64,000 nucleotides of DNA from JBGSUZ01 sp963677505 (GCA_963677505.2 CAXXWB010000017.1:248001-312000), one strand, 5' to 3'; counted from the first letter of the stretch, positions 42,854-56,566 are shown. Notes: generated by a model not told the origin, from the letters alone. Translations and numbers: made by a program.

Positions 42854-44935
42854 CTATTCATTCTTATCGTGCTGTTTGGATTCTTCAACAATCTTAATCG
42901 CAATTTGCATAGGAACTTCATCGTATCTTGTAAATTCCATATTGAACCAGCCTCTGGCTTGGGTCATAGATCGTAAGTCCGTAGCATACTTAAACATTTC
43001 TGCTTCCGGCGCTTCAGCCATTACTTTTTGGAATCCCGCTTCATGAGGTTCCATTCCCATGATTCTGCCCCTGCGTTTATTCATGTCTCCCATAATATCG
43101 CCCATGTACTCGTCAGGAATATAAATTTCAATTTTCACAATTGGCTCTAAAAGGACTGGTTTTGCCATTTCCATTCCTTTTCTAAACGCTAAATGAGCAG
43201 CCATTTTGAAGGCCATTTCATTTGAATCCACATCATGATAAGAACCATCTACTAGCGTGGCTTTTACGTTAACCACAGGGTATCCAGCCAAAATCCCTTT
43301 ATCTAAAGATTCTCGAAGACCTTTTTCAACTGCGGGAACATATTGTCTAGGAACAGAACCTCCAAATATCTTTTCCTCAAAGATAAATGGTTCTGTAGAA
43401 TGCTCAAAGCTCACGTGGACATCTCCATATTGACCCGCGCCACCTGATTGTTTCTTATGTTTACCCTGTACCGTCGCAGCACCTTTTATGGTCTCTCTGT
43501 AAGCAATTTTTTGCTCAACCATATTCACTTCGACTTTAAAGATGTTTTTAAGCTTATTCACCAATACGCCTAGCTGCATGGTCCCTTGACCACCAATGAG
43601 GAGTTGCTTAGTTTCGTGATTTCTCAATACGGTGAATGAAGGGTCTTCATCAGTTAAACGGTGTAGCGAAGTGCCAATTTTCTCTTCATCGCCCTTATCT
43701 TTAGGTTCTACAGCCATATAGAGACAAGGTCTCGGGAAGTTAATACCTTCATAGACGATTGGCTTTGTCTTATCGCACAAGGTGTCACCCGTTTCTGTAA
43801 ATTGAAGTTTGGCTGTGGCGCCAATATCCCCTGAATTCACATAGTCTACCTCTACTTGGGATTTCCCTCTGACTAAGAACACAGGTCCAATTTTTTCGTG
43901 CTCATCTTTATTGGCATTGAGAACCTCTGTATCCTTTGTAAATTTCCCCGAATAAACCTTAAAGAGAGAAATTTTCCCTACAAATGGGTCTACGATGGTT
44001 TTAAATACAAACGCCGAAAGAGGCTCTGAGTCTTCAATAACCCTAACTTCTTCTTTTTCTGTCTCAGGGTTAATGCCTTCCACTTTTCCGTGGTCCATCT
44101 CTTTTGGTGTTGGCAAATAATCGTAAATCATGTTAAGCAGGGTATGAACCCCAATTCGTTTTTCCGCCGAGCCAATGATTACTGGCACAATATCATTATT
44201 AATAACCCCTTTTCTAAGGCCCCCATGAATTTCTTCAAGGGTAAATTCCTCACCGTTAAAGTATTTATCCATCAAAGATTCATCACTTTCTGCTACGGCC
44301 TCAATGAGCAAATCTCTAAAGGGTTTGATTCTAGGTTCTACATTTGCAGGAATAGGACAATCGACACATTCTGTACCGTTAAACTCTCTACCAATCAAGT
44401 CCACTATATTGATAAAACCTCTAAAGTCATTATCTTCGCCTAGTGGAATACAGAAAGGCGCTACTTTCTTTCCAAATTTATCTTTCAATTCGCGAATTAA
44501 TTTAACATAATCCACGTTCTCTTTTTCCATTTTATTGATGAAAATAATTTTTGGCATATTACGTTTTTCAGTGAAGGTCCACGCCTTCTCAGTACCAACT
44601 TCAATACCCGAAGTGGCATCCATTAAAATCACTGCGCCGCCAGCTACTCTAAGGGCACTGAATACGTCGCCTACAAAATCAAAGTAGCCAGGTGTATCTA
44701 AAAAATTGTACTTTGAATTGTTCCACTCAACGGGAACTACAGCTGTTCCAATAGAAAATTCCCTAAAGATCTCTTCTTTATCAAAATCGGAAATGGTATT
44801 GCCTTCTGAAACCTTACCCATACGTTTAGTAATGCCAAGTGTATTGACAATGGCCTCAACCAAAGTCGTCTTACCCGAGCCTCCATGACCTAATAAGGCT
44901 ATGTTGCGAATACGATCCACGTTGTAATTTTTCAT
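42854..44935 (-). CDS. EF-G-like translation GTPase (EF-G paralogue)
   Basis: 693 aa with the five-domain EF-G layout but a divergent P-loop GHGGSGKTT (16-24) in place of AHIDAGKTT. Switch II DTPGYFDF replaces DTPGHVDF, and NKME replaces NKMD. Domain IV has GSVPRQYVPAVEKG. This is the EF-G-like subfamily (FusA2 in actinobacteria), whose role in translation is unsettled. The GHVDF to GYFDF change removes the His normally needed for ribosome-stimulated GTP hydrolysis. It occupies the place where ctsR would be expected. Confidence 0.9.
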   Translation of the reverse strand: MKNYNVDRIRNIALLGHGGSGKTTLVEAIVNTLGITKRMGKVSEGNTISDFDKEEIFREFSIGTAVVPVEWNNSKYNFLDTPGYFDFVGDVFSALRVAGGAVILMDATSGIEVGTEKAWTFTEKRNMPKIIFINKMEKENVDYVKLIRELKDKFGKKVAPFCIPLGEDNDFRGFINIVDLIGREFNGTECVDCPIPANVEPRIKPFRDLLIEAVAESDESLMDKYFNGEEFTLEEIHGGLRKGVINNDIVPVIIGSAEKRIGVHTLLNMIYDYLPTPKEMDHGKVEGINPETEKEEVRVIEDSEPLSAFVFKTIVDPFVGKISLFKVYSGKFTKDTEVLNANKDEHEKIGPVFLVRGKSQVEVDYVNSGDIGATAKLQFTETGDTLCDKTKPIVYEGINFPRPCLYMAVEPKDKGDEEKIGTSLHRLTDEDPSFTVLRNHETKQLLIGGQGTMQLGVLVNKLKNIFKVEVNMVEQKIAYRETIKGAATVQGKHKKQSGGAGQYGDVHVSFEHSTEPFIFEEKIFGGSVPRQYVPAVEKGLRESLDKGILAGYPVVNVKATLVDGSYHDVDSNEMAFKMAAHLAFRKGMEMAKPVLLEPIVKIEIYIPDEYMGDIMGDMNKRRGRIMGMEPHEAGFQKVMAEAPEAEMFKYATDLRSMTQARGWFNMEFTRYDEVPMQIAIKIVEESKQHDKNE

Positions 44936-45147
44936 AATCCTTTTCCTCGCTTCCTCATTTAAGATTGTGTGATAGAAGAAACCAACATTTGTTTTGACCC
45001 TTAATTGCCAAAGGAAACAGATGTCACTAAATAAGTTATTCTATATTCATTTTGAAATACCTTCTTAGAATAGACTAAAAATTATGAATATTGAATTTAT
45101 TTTGCCAAGCTACTTAATAGCACTGCTTCCCTTTTATAAATACCACT

Positions 45148-45188
45148 AAAAAAAGACTTAAAACCATTTAGGTTATAAGTCTTTTTTT
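45148..45188. terminator. Terminator after the NIF3-family gene
   Basis: AAAAAAAGACTTA / TAAGTCTTTTTTT palindrome with inner AACC / GGTT, effective on either strand. The rest of the 275-nt gap to the EF-G-like gene contains no recognisable gene. I see no strong promoter in it. Confidence 0.85.
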
Positions 45189-45210
45189 ATTATTATAGTT
45201 AAATTAATCT

Positions 45211-46029
45211 TTATAAAATACCCGCCATAGTGACAACTTCCACACCCATGCTTCTCCATTTTTCAGCAATTCGCTGAAGACCAATAGAATCGCTAGGCAT
45301 GTGACCTGCCACAATGACATTCCCAATATTTTGCTCTTCTACAGCGTTTTTAACATCTTCAGGGCAGTGCATGGCAATGATTGTGCCAATTCCTTCGCTA
45401 AAATAGGCTTTATAAACATCTACACCACCATTAGTTCCCCCTGCAAAGAGGACTGCAATACGGCCAGCATAGTCGTTTTCTCCGCCTACGCGAATGACTG
45501 GACTTGCTAAGGCATTTTTATAAACCTCTAACTCATTCAACGCATCAACTACATCTTTTACCTTCGCCTTTGGCAGATGGAGAAACTTGTCATCCAAATA
45601 ACTCTGAATTTCCCTTTCACCAATTAAATCTGCAGGTAAGTGAATGTTCATGTATGGCATCTCTAAAAGCTTTGCCGCAGAAGCTGTACGGTCGTAGTTC
45701 CCCGCATGAGAACCACGTTCTACAGAACTTTGTTTTTTTCGCAGCGCTTTTTGAGCACGGTTGACAGGAATGCCAAAATGCATCATTCGATCGATTTGAA
45801 TATCCATCACCTTTGCAAAATGAACATCAGGAGAACCTGTATGAGGATGATGACTTACAACTGCATCAAAGCCAAGGTCCTTTGCCAACATAATCTCTGT
45901 GGTTTCCATATCAACACCCATTAAAACCCGCTTGATATTTTCACCTTCATTAATAATACCTGTATCGGCTGGTTCTTTCTCTAGTTCAGCAAGTGCTAAA
46001 GCTGCATCCATCAATTCTCGCATGTTCAT
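45211..46029 (-). CDS. NIF3-family (GTP cyclohydrolase I type 2-like) metal-binding protein
   Basis: 272 aa. VVSHHPH (residues 58-63) resembles the metal-binding His pair of NIF3 proteins (HHPL in others). The C-terminal VIVAGHMPSDSIGLQRIAEKW fits the second metal-binding motif. NIF3 proteins form toroidal hexamers with a di-metal site. Their substrate is disputed. It lies 36 nt downstream of nrdJ. The assignment is by motif only. Confidence 0.65.
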   Translation of the reverse strand: MNMRELMDAALALAELEKEPADTGIINEGENIKRVLMGVDMETTEIMLAKDLGFDAVVSHHPHTGSPDVHFAKVMDIQIDRMMHFGIPVNRAQKALRKKQSSVERGSHAGNYDRTASAAKLLEMPYMNIHLPADLIGEREIQSYLDDKFLHLPKAKVKDVVDALNELEVYKNALASPVIRVGGENDYAGRIAVLFAGGTNGGVDVYKAYFSEGIGTIIAMHCPEDVKNAVEEQNIGNVIVAGHMPSDSIGLQRIAEKWRSMGVEVVTMAGIL

Positions 46030-46065
46030 AAATGATGTCCCCTCTCTCCTATGTCAGTCCCTTAA

Positions 46066-48429
46066 TTATCTGACTGGACAAACGCCACCTTCACAACCAT
46101 CATTTCCAATATCAAAGACTGTTTCTTTCTTCTCATACTTTGAAATTAAAGATGGTCTAAAAGGCAACATTTCGCCTTTACGTCTGTGGTATTCCTCTTC
46201 GTCAATAGCTTCATAAGGTAGTAACTCATAGAAACTATCGTCTAAAGAGAGGAATGAAAGGGCCAAACAATCGTCCCAATTATTCCATACCCAATCTTCA
46301 ACGACATCCCATTCATGGTTTCTGACATGAACTGTAATAGAACAGTTATGGTCAACATAATGATCCATAAACATCTTGTAGTTTTCCAACTGCTCCAATG
46401 CCGTTACATCGTATTTCGTCTTACCTACTGGTGCCTTTACAGGAAACTCTACCACTTTAGTTGCACAAGTGTCAATATCTTGCCCTACTTCAGGGAATAC
46501 TGGATAATTAAGCTCTTCACATACTTTTACGAGTGGATCATCAGAACTGATACGAACCCGTCTAATATAATAAGGTGAATGAGAGTAGTGAACACCGCTA
46601 GAAACCGTCGGCAATTGACTAAGAGTCCCCTCTGGCTTTACAGTCGTTACCAATATTGGAACGCCACCACCTGTTTCCATTGCATAAACTTCCGCTTCTT
46701 TTTTAGCAATGCTTCTTAATTTTTTAAGCAAATCAATTTGATCATCATTGCTCATATCAAGGGCATTGACCATATCCTGCCACCCTGTTAACGAACATCC
46801 AATCAGTTTATCTCGATGTTGAACATCGTCCCACTTATGGAGTTCTAATTCAACACAAGTCATTCTATAGCCAGCTCTTGCAGAAAGTCTTTGAGCCTTA
46901 AATAAACCATTGTAGTCAAGTGTTCCGTCCGGTTTTACAAATGCATACACATTAATAGTCGTTAAATTACATAGTCCCTTAGAGTCCAACAAGATTTCGC
47001 CACAAGGATTAACCCCATTGAAATTAGGCCTTCTTTTCTCACCCGCTTCAGCGTTAACCCAACCAGGTTCGCCTGAATATCTCATGCGCTCTAGCTGCCA
47101 TTTAAGTTTTTCACGACTTGGTTTTCGCGTGTAATAAATAGAGTTATTGGACATTTGTCTATGGATGATTTCTTTATCCACTACCCATTGACCATCAATT
47201 TGCTTATATAAATTAGACTTAGCGTCAATGGCTTCAAGGTCATCTTGATCTACTAAAATGATTTCAGCCGTTCTTCTTACACCGCCAACGACTACATTTT
47301 CACCAATAATATTCGCAACATCCAAAGCATCAATCGGTTTTAATTTGACACGTTTCAGATCATCTAAAGCGCTATCTCTAAGACCTGCTTTTTTGATAAC
47401 TTTGTTAATCTTCTCGAACATGTTTTTAAGAGACGTATGTCCGCTGGCTGTTCCACCAAAGGTATTTAATTTTTCTCCTTTGGTACGAACATGGTCATAA
47501 TCCACAATAATCGTTTTGATATTTCTGTATTCATTAGAGTAGAGAAGTTTGAAGAAGTAGTCTAGCGACTGTACCCAACCCTCTTTGCTGTCCCCTACTG
47601 TAATTTTTACAGTATTGTTGTAGAAGAACTCCAGACTTGAAGAATCTTCTCTCTCTTTTGGTGGTATTGCTGAATAATCCTTATGAATCAATTCATAGTC
47701 CGTTCTGATTTTAGGTACTTTTGCGATGTCCTCTTTGAGAATTCTCACGCCGACCCCAGAACCAATCATCAATAAATAGAATACATCTTTAAAGGCATCA
47801 AAACTGTCAATGATTTGGAATGAACAGTTAAAGTTAGCCATTGGATAGTTTCTGGCAACATCCGTATTGCCCACCCAGAAAGTTCTTCCAGAAAGAAATT
47901 GTCTCAAATTAAAGATATTGTCGAATAACTCTTCAGCTTCATTTTTATTTGTAAGCAGCAAACTACAGTTGTATTCGACTGCACGTCTAACGGTTTCCCA
48001 CCAATATTCACGACGTTTTTCCTCTGAGAGCCATCTAGAATATGTACGATAATAGACAAAGTCTCCTAATTGATTCATAGGACTGTCCATATGCTTATAC
48101 TTACTCATGAAATCATCTGTCAAAAGTCTATGATCTGCTTTTCTAACGTCTCTCGTCTTACTTTGTTCATTTCTATAAATAATATATTTCTTTGCGGCAT
48201 CTTTTCTCGGACTATCCATTAAAAGGTCTTCTACAAGATCTTGAATCTTTTCAACTTCCATCGGGCGGTTCATTGCTTTTGCTTTGCCCATTATAGTATT
48301 GGATATTTTTAAACATAGTTCTGTGTCTAAACCTAAGTCTGTTTCTCTCATTGCCTTTTCAATCGCACGGGTTATTTTGTCCACTTCAAAGTTGACAACA
48401 CTGCCATTTCTTTTCATTACTTCTATCAT
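46066..48429 (-). CDS. nrdJ: Adenosylcobalamin-dependent ribonucleoside-triphosphate reductase
   Basis: 787 aa class II reductase of the monomeric RTPR type. It has an N-terminal ATP-cone (about residues 1-95). Central active-site segments include NPCGEILLDSKGLCNLTT. The C-terminal redox pair is CEGGVC near the end (CPVR tail), the arrangement of Lactobacillus RTPR. It reduces NTPs to dNTPs with B12, no oxygen needed. The ATG at 48429 is supported by the ATP-cone start MIEVMKRNGSVV and GGGAGG. 41 open upstream codons run through the operator. Confidence 0.95.
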   Translation of the reverse strand: MIEVMKRNGSVVNFEVDKITRAIEKAMRETDLGLDTELCLKISNTIMGKAKAMNRPMEVEKIQDLVEDLLMDSPRKDAAKKYIIYRNEQSKTRDVRKADHRLLTDDFMSKYKHMDSPMNQLGDFVYYRTYSRWLSEEKRREYWWETVRRAVEYNCSLLLTNKNEAEELFDNIFNLRQFLSGRTFWVGNTDVARNYPMANFNCSFQIIDSFDAFKDVFYLLMIGSGVGVRILKEDIAKVPKIRTDYELIHKDYSAIPPKEREDSSSLEFFYNNTVKITVGDSKEGWVQSLDYFFKLLYSNEYRNIKTIIVDYDHVRTKGEKLNTFGGTASGHTSLKNMFEKINKVIKKAGLRDSALDDLKRVKLKPIDALDVANIIGENVVVGGVRRTAEIILVDQDDLEAIDAKSNLYKQIDGQWVVDKEIIHRQMSNNSIYYTRKPSREKLKWQLERMRYSGEPGWVNAEAGEKRRPNFNGVNPCGEILLDSKGLCNLTTINVYAFVKPDGTLDYNGLFKAQRLSARAGYRMTCVELELHKWDDVQHRDKLIGCSLTGWQDMVNALDMSNDDQIDLLKKLRSIAKKEAEVYAMETGGGVPILVTTVKPEGTLSQLPTVSSGVHYSHSPYYIRRVRISSDDPLVKVCEELNYPVFPEVGQDIDTCATKVVEFPVKAPVGKTKYDVTALEQLENYKMFMDHYVDHNCSITVHVRNHEWDVVEDWVWNNWDDCLALSFLSLDDSFYELLPYEAIDEEEYHRRKGEMLPFRPSLISKYEKKETVFDIGNDGCEGGVCPVR

Positions 48430-48499
48430 GCCCTTTACTTCCTCCCTCTGATTGATACTGGAATGCCTTTGACAAATTGTGCATATATTCTGCATATAA

Positions 48500-48547
48500 A
48501 TCCAATATATAGTGTTGTTCTTATGTTTTGTACACAACATATTGTAC
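48500..48547 (-). promoter_or_regulatory. Two NrdR boxes overlapping the nrdJ promoter
   Basis: Two 16-bp boxes match the NrdR consensus core CwATATaTwG: 48500-48515 (ACACTATATATTGGAT on the minus strand) and 48532-48547 (GTACAATATGTTGTGT). Centre-to-centre distance is 32 bp, the spacing usual for tandem NrdR boxes. The second overlaps an extended -10, TGGTACAAT (TACAAT at 48541-48546). nrdR itself is not in the window. The remaining 48548-48797 holds nothing I can name. Confidence 0.8.
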
Positions 48548-48798
48548 CACAATAATGATTACAATCGGTCTTCTAAATAAAGATATTCTCTTTTTGTAGC
48601 CTTATATGAAATTCGGATATTCACAAAAAAACATTGATTCCTTATCTTCTTTTAGAAGTATACATATTCCAACTCTTATACCTATAGACCCCTATTTCTT
48701 TGGAAAAACTTTTTGAAGATGGCATAACAAACTTTGTAATGAGTTTATAAAAAGCTCGTAAAAAAGTAAAATTTCCCACAAATTATCTATTGCCCTAC

Positions 48799-48829
48799 AA
48801 AAAAGAACTCAGCACCTTTTGCTGAGTTC
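48799..48829 (-). terminator. Terminator after the thioredoxin-like gene
   Basis: GAACTCAGCA / TGCTGAGTTC stem with an AAAGG loop followed by TTTTTTG on the minus strand. Confidence 0.9.
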
Positions 48830-48870
48830 CTTGGACTTATGAACAATTTAATTAATGCTTAATTTAATAC

Positions 48871-49380
48871 TTATACTTCAAGATAATCAATCAGTTCTTC
48901 AAGGGTTTCCCAAAGGAACAAGCCCTCTCTATAACCTCTCATTAAGCCAATTCTCTTCATTTGATCATCGCTGGTCTCAAGAGCTCTTATGCTTTTTGGT
49001 CTTTCAACAAAGACACCCTTGGCTTTACCGCTCTCATCTAATACAGTGATGCACGGAATTTTCGCTTGATCTCTACCAACCAGTTCCTTAACGATATCCT
49101 CAAGACCTGTTCTTGCAATGACACGAACATCCAGTTGAGGACATTCCTCCGCAAGCCATCTCATTAGAGCGTATTGAATCACGCAGTCAGAACACCAAGA
49201 TTCACTGATCATAAGAATTCTACCTGAATGAATAGCTGAAAGCCTTTCTAAATAGACTTCAAGAGGTTTCTCTTTTTTTTGGTGATTGTCATAGATTTGA
49301 GCGATTTTCTCCAAAATCTCGTTCTCATGTTTCAAATGAGTTAAAATCGGTTCAGCTCGATTAAAAATGTCGTTTAACAT
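48871..49380 (-). CDS. Thioredoxin-family protein
   Basis: 169 aa with a helical N-terminal extension, then a thioredoxin fold. WCSDC (Cys63, Cys66) is the active site in place of WCGPC, and KIPCITVLDESGKAKG contains the cis-Pro region. It lacks a signal peptide, so it is cytoplasmic. Similar WCxDC proteins occur in Bacilli without a firmly known partner. Its place next to nrdJ suggests, without proof, a link to ribonucleotide reductase re-reduction. Confidence 0.8.
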   Translation of the reverse strand: MLNDIFNRAEPILTHLKHENEILEKIAQIYDNHQKKEKPLEVYLERLSAIHSGRILMISESWCSDCVIQYALMRWLAEECPQLDVRVIARTGLEDIVKELVGRDQAKIPCITVLDESGKAKGVFVERPKSIRALETSDDQMKRIGLMRGYREGLFLWETLEELIDYLEV

Positions 49381-49491
49381 GTATCCACCTCTTTTCTACA
49401 ATTATTTGTCACAACTTATAGATACCCAACATATTATGCGACCATACAAATATATGTTTAAGGGTTCATTCACTGTTGATTTGCTTCTAGG

Positions 49492-50937
49492 CTACTTCAT
49501 TGCCTTTTTTGCTATAGCTAATTTCATAGCGCTATAGGGAGGGTACTTAAAATTCGGGTCAATACGGGTGTCAGATTGAACTACACTTTTTAAATGTGAG
49601 AAAGTATCAAAGCTGTACTTGCCGTGGTATCTTCCTATACCGCTGTTGCCAACGCCACCAAAAGGCATATCTGGATTGACCAAATGTATGATTGCATTGT
49701 TAATACAACCCCCACCAAACTCTACATTCTCTATGAAGTAACTCTCTGTATTTGCGTTTTCTGTAAACAAGTAAAGTGCTAGTGGATAGCGGTTCTCTCT
49801 TATAATAGAAAGTGCTTCAGGCAGTTCTTGATAAACCAGTATTGGCAAAATTGGTCCGAAGATTTCTTCCTTCATAATTGAATCTTCCATAGTCACTTCA
49901 TCTATTAAGGTTGGCTCAATATACCTTTCTTCTTCCACAACTATGCCACCATGAATAATTTTACCTGACAGCATAAGCGCCTTAAGAACAGCAACGCGTC
50001 TGTCATTAATAATTCTACCATAACTCTGACTTTCTAAAGGCTTTTCACCAAAATAGGATTTAATTGTATCTTTTAAATGTTCTATAAAAGGATCTTTTAC
50101 AGAGGCGTGAACCAACAAATAATCAGGACATACACAGGTTTGCCCTGCATTATAAAATTTAGCCCAAACCAAGCGTTTAGCTGCCACTTCTAAATTTGCC
50201 GTCTGATCTACAATGGCAGGACTTTTACCACCTAGTTCCAAAGTTACTGGCGTCAAATGCTGCGCTGCCATTGCCGCAATGTTTTTCCCCACATTGGGAC
50301 TTCCTGTAAAGAATATATGATCAAATCGGTATTTTTCAATTAACATTGGTCCAATCATCGCCCCTGGTCCTTGGACGACACTCACATATGAATTAGAATA
50401 GATTCCACCAATGAGATTTGCCACCACATCAGAAACATGTTTTGTCTGATCGGAAGGTTTAATAATTACGCAGTTTCCCGCTGCAATTGCGCCAATTAAG
50501 GGCGCTATCAACAATTGGAACGGATAGTTCCAGGGTCCTATAATCAAAACAAGTCCTAAAGGCTCTTTGTATATCAGACTCCGAGAAGGTTGAAGCACAA
50601 GAGGTGTACTGATTTTATCGGGTTTCATCCAGTGCTTTAAGTGTTTCATTGCTACATTTATTTCTTCATACAATATACCGATTTCTGCAGTATACGCCTC
50701 ATATTCAGGTTTATGTAAATCCATGTATAAAGCCTGAATAATTGCTTTTTCATTTGATTTTATAGCATCTTTTAACTTTTGAAGTTGCTCTATTCTAAAC
50801 TCGTAGCTTCTTGTCCATCCTTCATCAAAGAAATTACGCTTGGAATTGAACGCCACCTGTATCTTCTCTTGTAAAACTGACGATGACCCTACATCAATAT
50901 TAGTTTCTGACTCAGTGTTCTCATGTTTATTCGACAT
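49492..50937 (-). CDS. NAD(P)-dependent aldehyde dehydrogenase (class 3/YwdH-like)
   Basis: 481 aa. Catalytic Cys268 (GQTCVC) and Glu234 (LELGGKSP) are present, with IGPWNYPF and the cofactor-binding FFTGSPNVGK. The C-terminal extension ends in KLAIAKKAMK, typical of the class 3 fatty-aldehyde branch. It oxidises medium or long aliphatic aldehydes to acids. No operon partner is apparent. It lies just downstream of the rRNA operon terminator. Confidence 0.9.
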   Translation of the reverse strand: MSNKHENTESETNIDVGSSSVLQEKIQVAFNSKRNFFDEGWTRSYEFRIEQLQKLKDAIKSNEKAIIQALYMDLHKPEYEAYTAEIGILYEEINVAMKHLKHWMKPDKISTPLVLQPSRSLIYKEPLGLVLIIGPWNYPFQLLIAPLIGAIAAGNCVIIKPSDQTKHVSDVVANLIGGIYSNSYVSVVQGPGAMIGPMLIEKYRFDHIFFTGSPNVGKNIAAMAAQHLTPVTLELGGKSPAIVDQTANLEVAAKRLVWAKFYNAGQTCVCPDYLLVHASVKDPFIEHLKDTIKSYFGEKPLESQSYGRIINDRRVAVLKALMLSGKIIHGGIVVEEERYIEPTLIDEVTMEDSIMKEEIFGPILPILVYQELPEALSIIRENRYPLALYLFTENANTESYFIENVEFGGGCINNAIIHLVNPDMPFGGVGNSGIGRYHGKYSFDTFSHLKSVVQSDTRIDPNFKYPPYSAMKLAIAKKAMK

Positions 50938-51000
50938 TTTAGGTCACCCTCCTCTGTCATTGCATAATCTTGCATATACTCATACTAACAGAAATGCATA

Positions 51001-51031
51001 AAAAAAAGAACCTGCAATTTGCAAGTTCTTT
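51001..51031 (-). terminator. rRNA operon terminator
   Basis: AAGAACTTGC / GCAGGTTCTT stem followed by TTTTTTTT on the minus strand, about 26 nt after the 5S 3' end. Confidence 0.9.
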
Positions 51032-51056
51032 CTTTTGATCTTTTCAGATCCGTTTA

Positions 51057-51172
51057 ACCGGCGATGACCTACTCTCCCAGAGGGCTGCCCCTCAAGTACC
51101 ATCAGCGCTGGAAAGCTTAACTTCTGTGTTCGGGATGGGAACAGGTGTAGCCTTTCCGCCATTATCACCAGA
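51057..51172 (-). rRNA. rrf: 5S ribosomal RNA
   Basis: About 116 nt on the minus strand, from TCTGGTGATAATGGCG to ATCGCCGGT, with the conserved CCCATCCCGAACACAGAAGTTAAG-type loop (seen in the complement near 51105-51150). The two termini pair. Ends are estimated to within a few bases. Confidence 0.95.
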
Positions 51173-51269
51173 TTCGCTAACAATTCATGACAGATACTTC
51201 GTAGAAGTATTGAGAATGAATTGTGGATTCGCCGTTAGGCGAATAGCTTCCTCTTCTTGAAAGTTGTTA

Positions 51270-51290
51270 CACCTTCAAAACTGTATATGT
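51270..51290 (-). other. 23S processing stem, 3' arm
   Basis: These 21 nt are complementary, with one mismatch, to 54381-54401 on the other side of 23S. In the precursor they would form the long stem that RNase III or Mini-III cuts. The rest of the 23S-5S spacer (51173-51394) holds two further hairpins, GTTTCAC-TTC-GTGAAAC and ATTCGCC-GTTA-GGCGAAT, and no gene. Confidence 0.85.
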
Positions 51291-51394
51291 TTAAGCACTT
51301 CCATCGAATTGTTAGGTTGAGCTTGCGTTTTGAACTTTACGCTCTAGGTTTCACTTCGTGAAACACGCTTACCTTTCGGCAATGCTCTTTTTTT

Positions 51395-54314
<2,920 letters not shown>

Positions 54315-54380
54315 ATATATCAATTGGTTTTTACACCACTGATGGATTTTACCTTTGTTACTTTTCGATGTGTTACTCTT

Positions 54381-54401
54381 ACATATACAGTTTTCAAGGT
54401 G
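54381..54401 (-). other. 23S processing stem, 5' arm
   Basis: Partner of 51270-51290. On the minus strand it reads CACCTTGAAAACTGTATATG and continues one base, about 65 nt before the mature 23S 5' end. Between it and tRNA-Ala are small hairpins with TTC loops (TTTGC-TTC-GCAAA; GATTGC-TTC-GCAATAACC). Confidence 0.85.
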
Positions 54402-54513
54402 CAATCTTTGCCTACCGCTATTTGCTTCGCAAAGAGCTTTCGGCATTCATTTGGCTTTCGGTGATTGCTTCGCAATAACCTTTCGCCCGATGTTTCGCTA
54501 AGCGAAAAATCGT

Positions 54514-54589
54514 TGGTGGAGGATAAGAGGATCGAACTCTTGACCCCCTGCGTGCAAGGCAGGTGCTCTCCCAGCTGAGCTAATCCCCC
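54514..54589 (-). tRNA. tRNA-Ala (anticodon TGC)
   Basis: 76-nt cloverleaf with encoded CCA. The acceptor is GGGGGAT / ATCCTCC with discriminator A. The anticodon stem CCTGC / GCAGG encloses loop CTTGCAC, anticodon TGC. The T arm is AAGAG-TTCGATC-CTCTT. It is the only tRNA in the 16S-23S spacer. The frequent partner tRNA-Ile is missing. Confidence 0.97.
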
Positions 54590-54702
54590 GGGTATGTGCG
54601 GCGTCCCTATACTCTTATGAGCACCGGTATTTCGCAGAAACATCCGAGAACTCACGCTGAGCACAGCGACTCGCTATGCTGAGGTTCTATTCATTTCTGA
54701 AT

Positions 54703-54733
54703 AACGATCCCTCAAAACCAAACAGTGTATAAC
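54703..54733 (-). other. 16S processing stem, 3' arm
   Basis: 31 nt just after 16S that pair with 56482-56512 upstream of 16S (a few G-U pairs and a mismatch). This forms the RNase III stem of pre-16S RNA. Confidence 0.85.
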
Positions 54734-54739
54734 TTAGCT

Positions 54740-56278
<1,539 letters not shown>

Positions 56279-56566
56279 ATCCTGTGCATTTCGAAAAATG
56301 CTGACTCGGATTGAACTCCGACATTTACATGTCATCGTTTTGGTTTCCTTAGAAACCATCCGGTTTTGTTCCTCTACGCCGACGGGGTCGGTTTCGAGTC
56401 ACTGTCTTTAAAAAGACATTTTGAATCTTTCGATTCATTTAAATTGTGATGCATAATGCATCGTATCAATCTAAGCTTTTTGTTATACACTGTTTAGTTT
56501 TCAAGGATCGTTGCGCCGTTTTGCAACTGCGCTTTGTGTCGCTCGGTAACTCTTGGCGACTTAAAT
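56279..56566 (-). other. rRNA operon leader
   Basis: Non-coding leader between the promoter and 16S. It holds the 5' arm of the 16S processing stem (56482-56512) and several small hairpins such as GGTTTCCTTAGAAACC (near 56342-56357). No gene is apparent. Confidence 0.75.
56482..56512 (-). other. 16S processing stem, 5' arm
   Basis: Pairs with 54703-54733 over 31 nt. See that entry. Confidence 0.85.
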
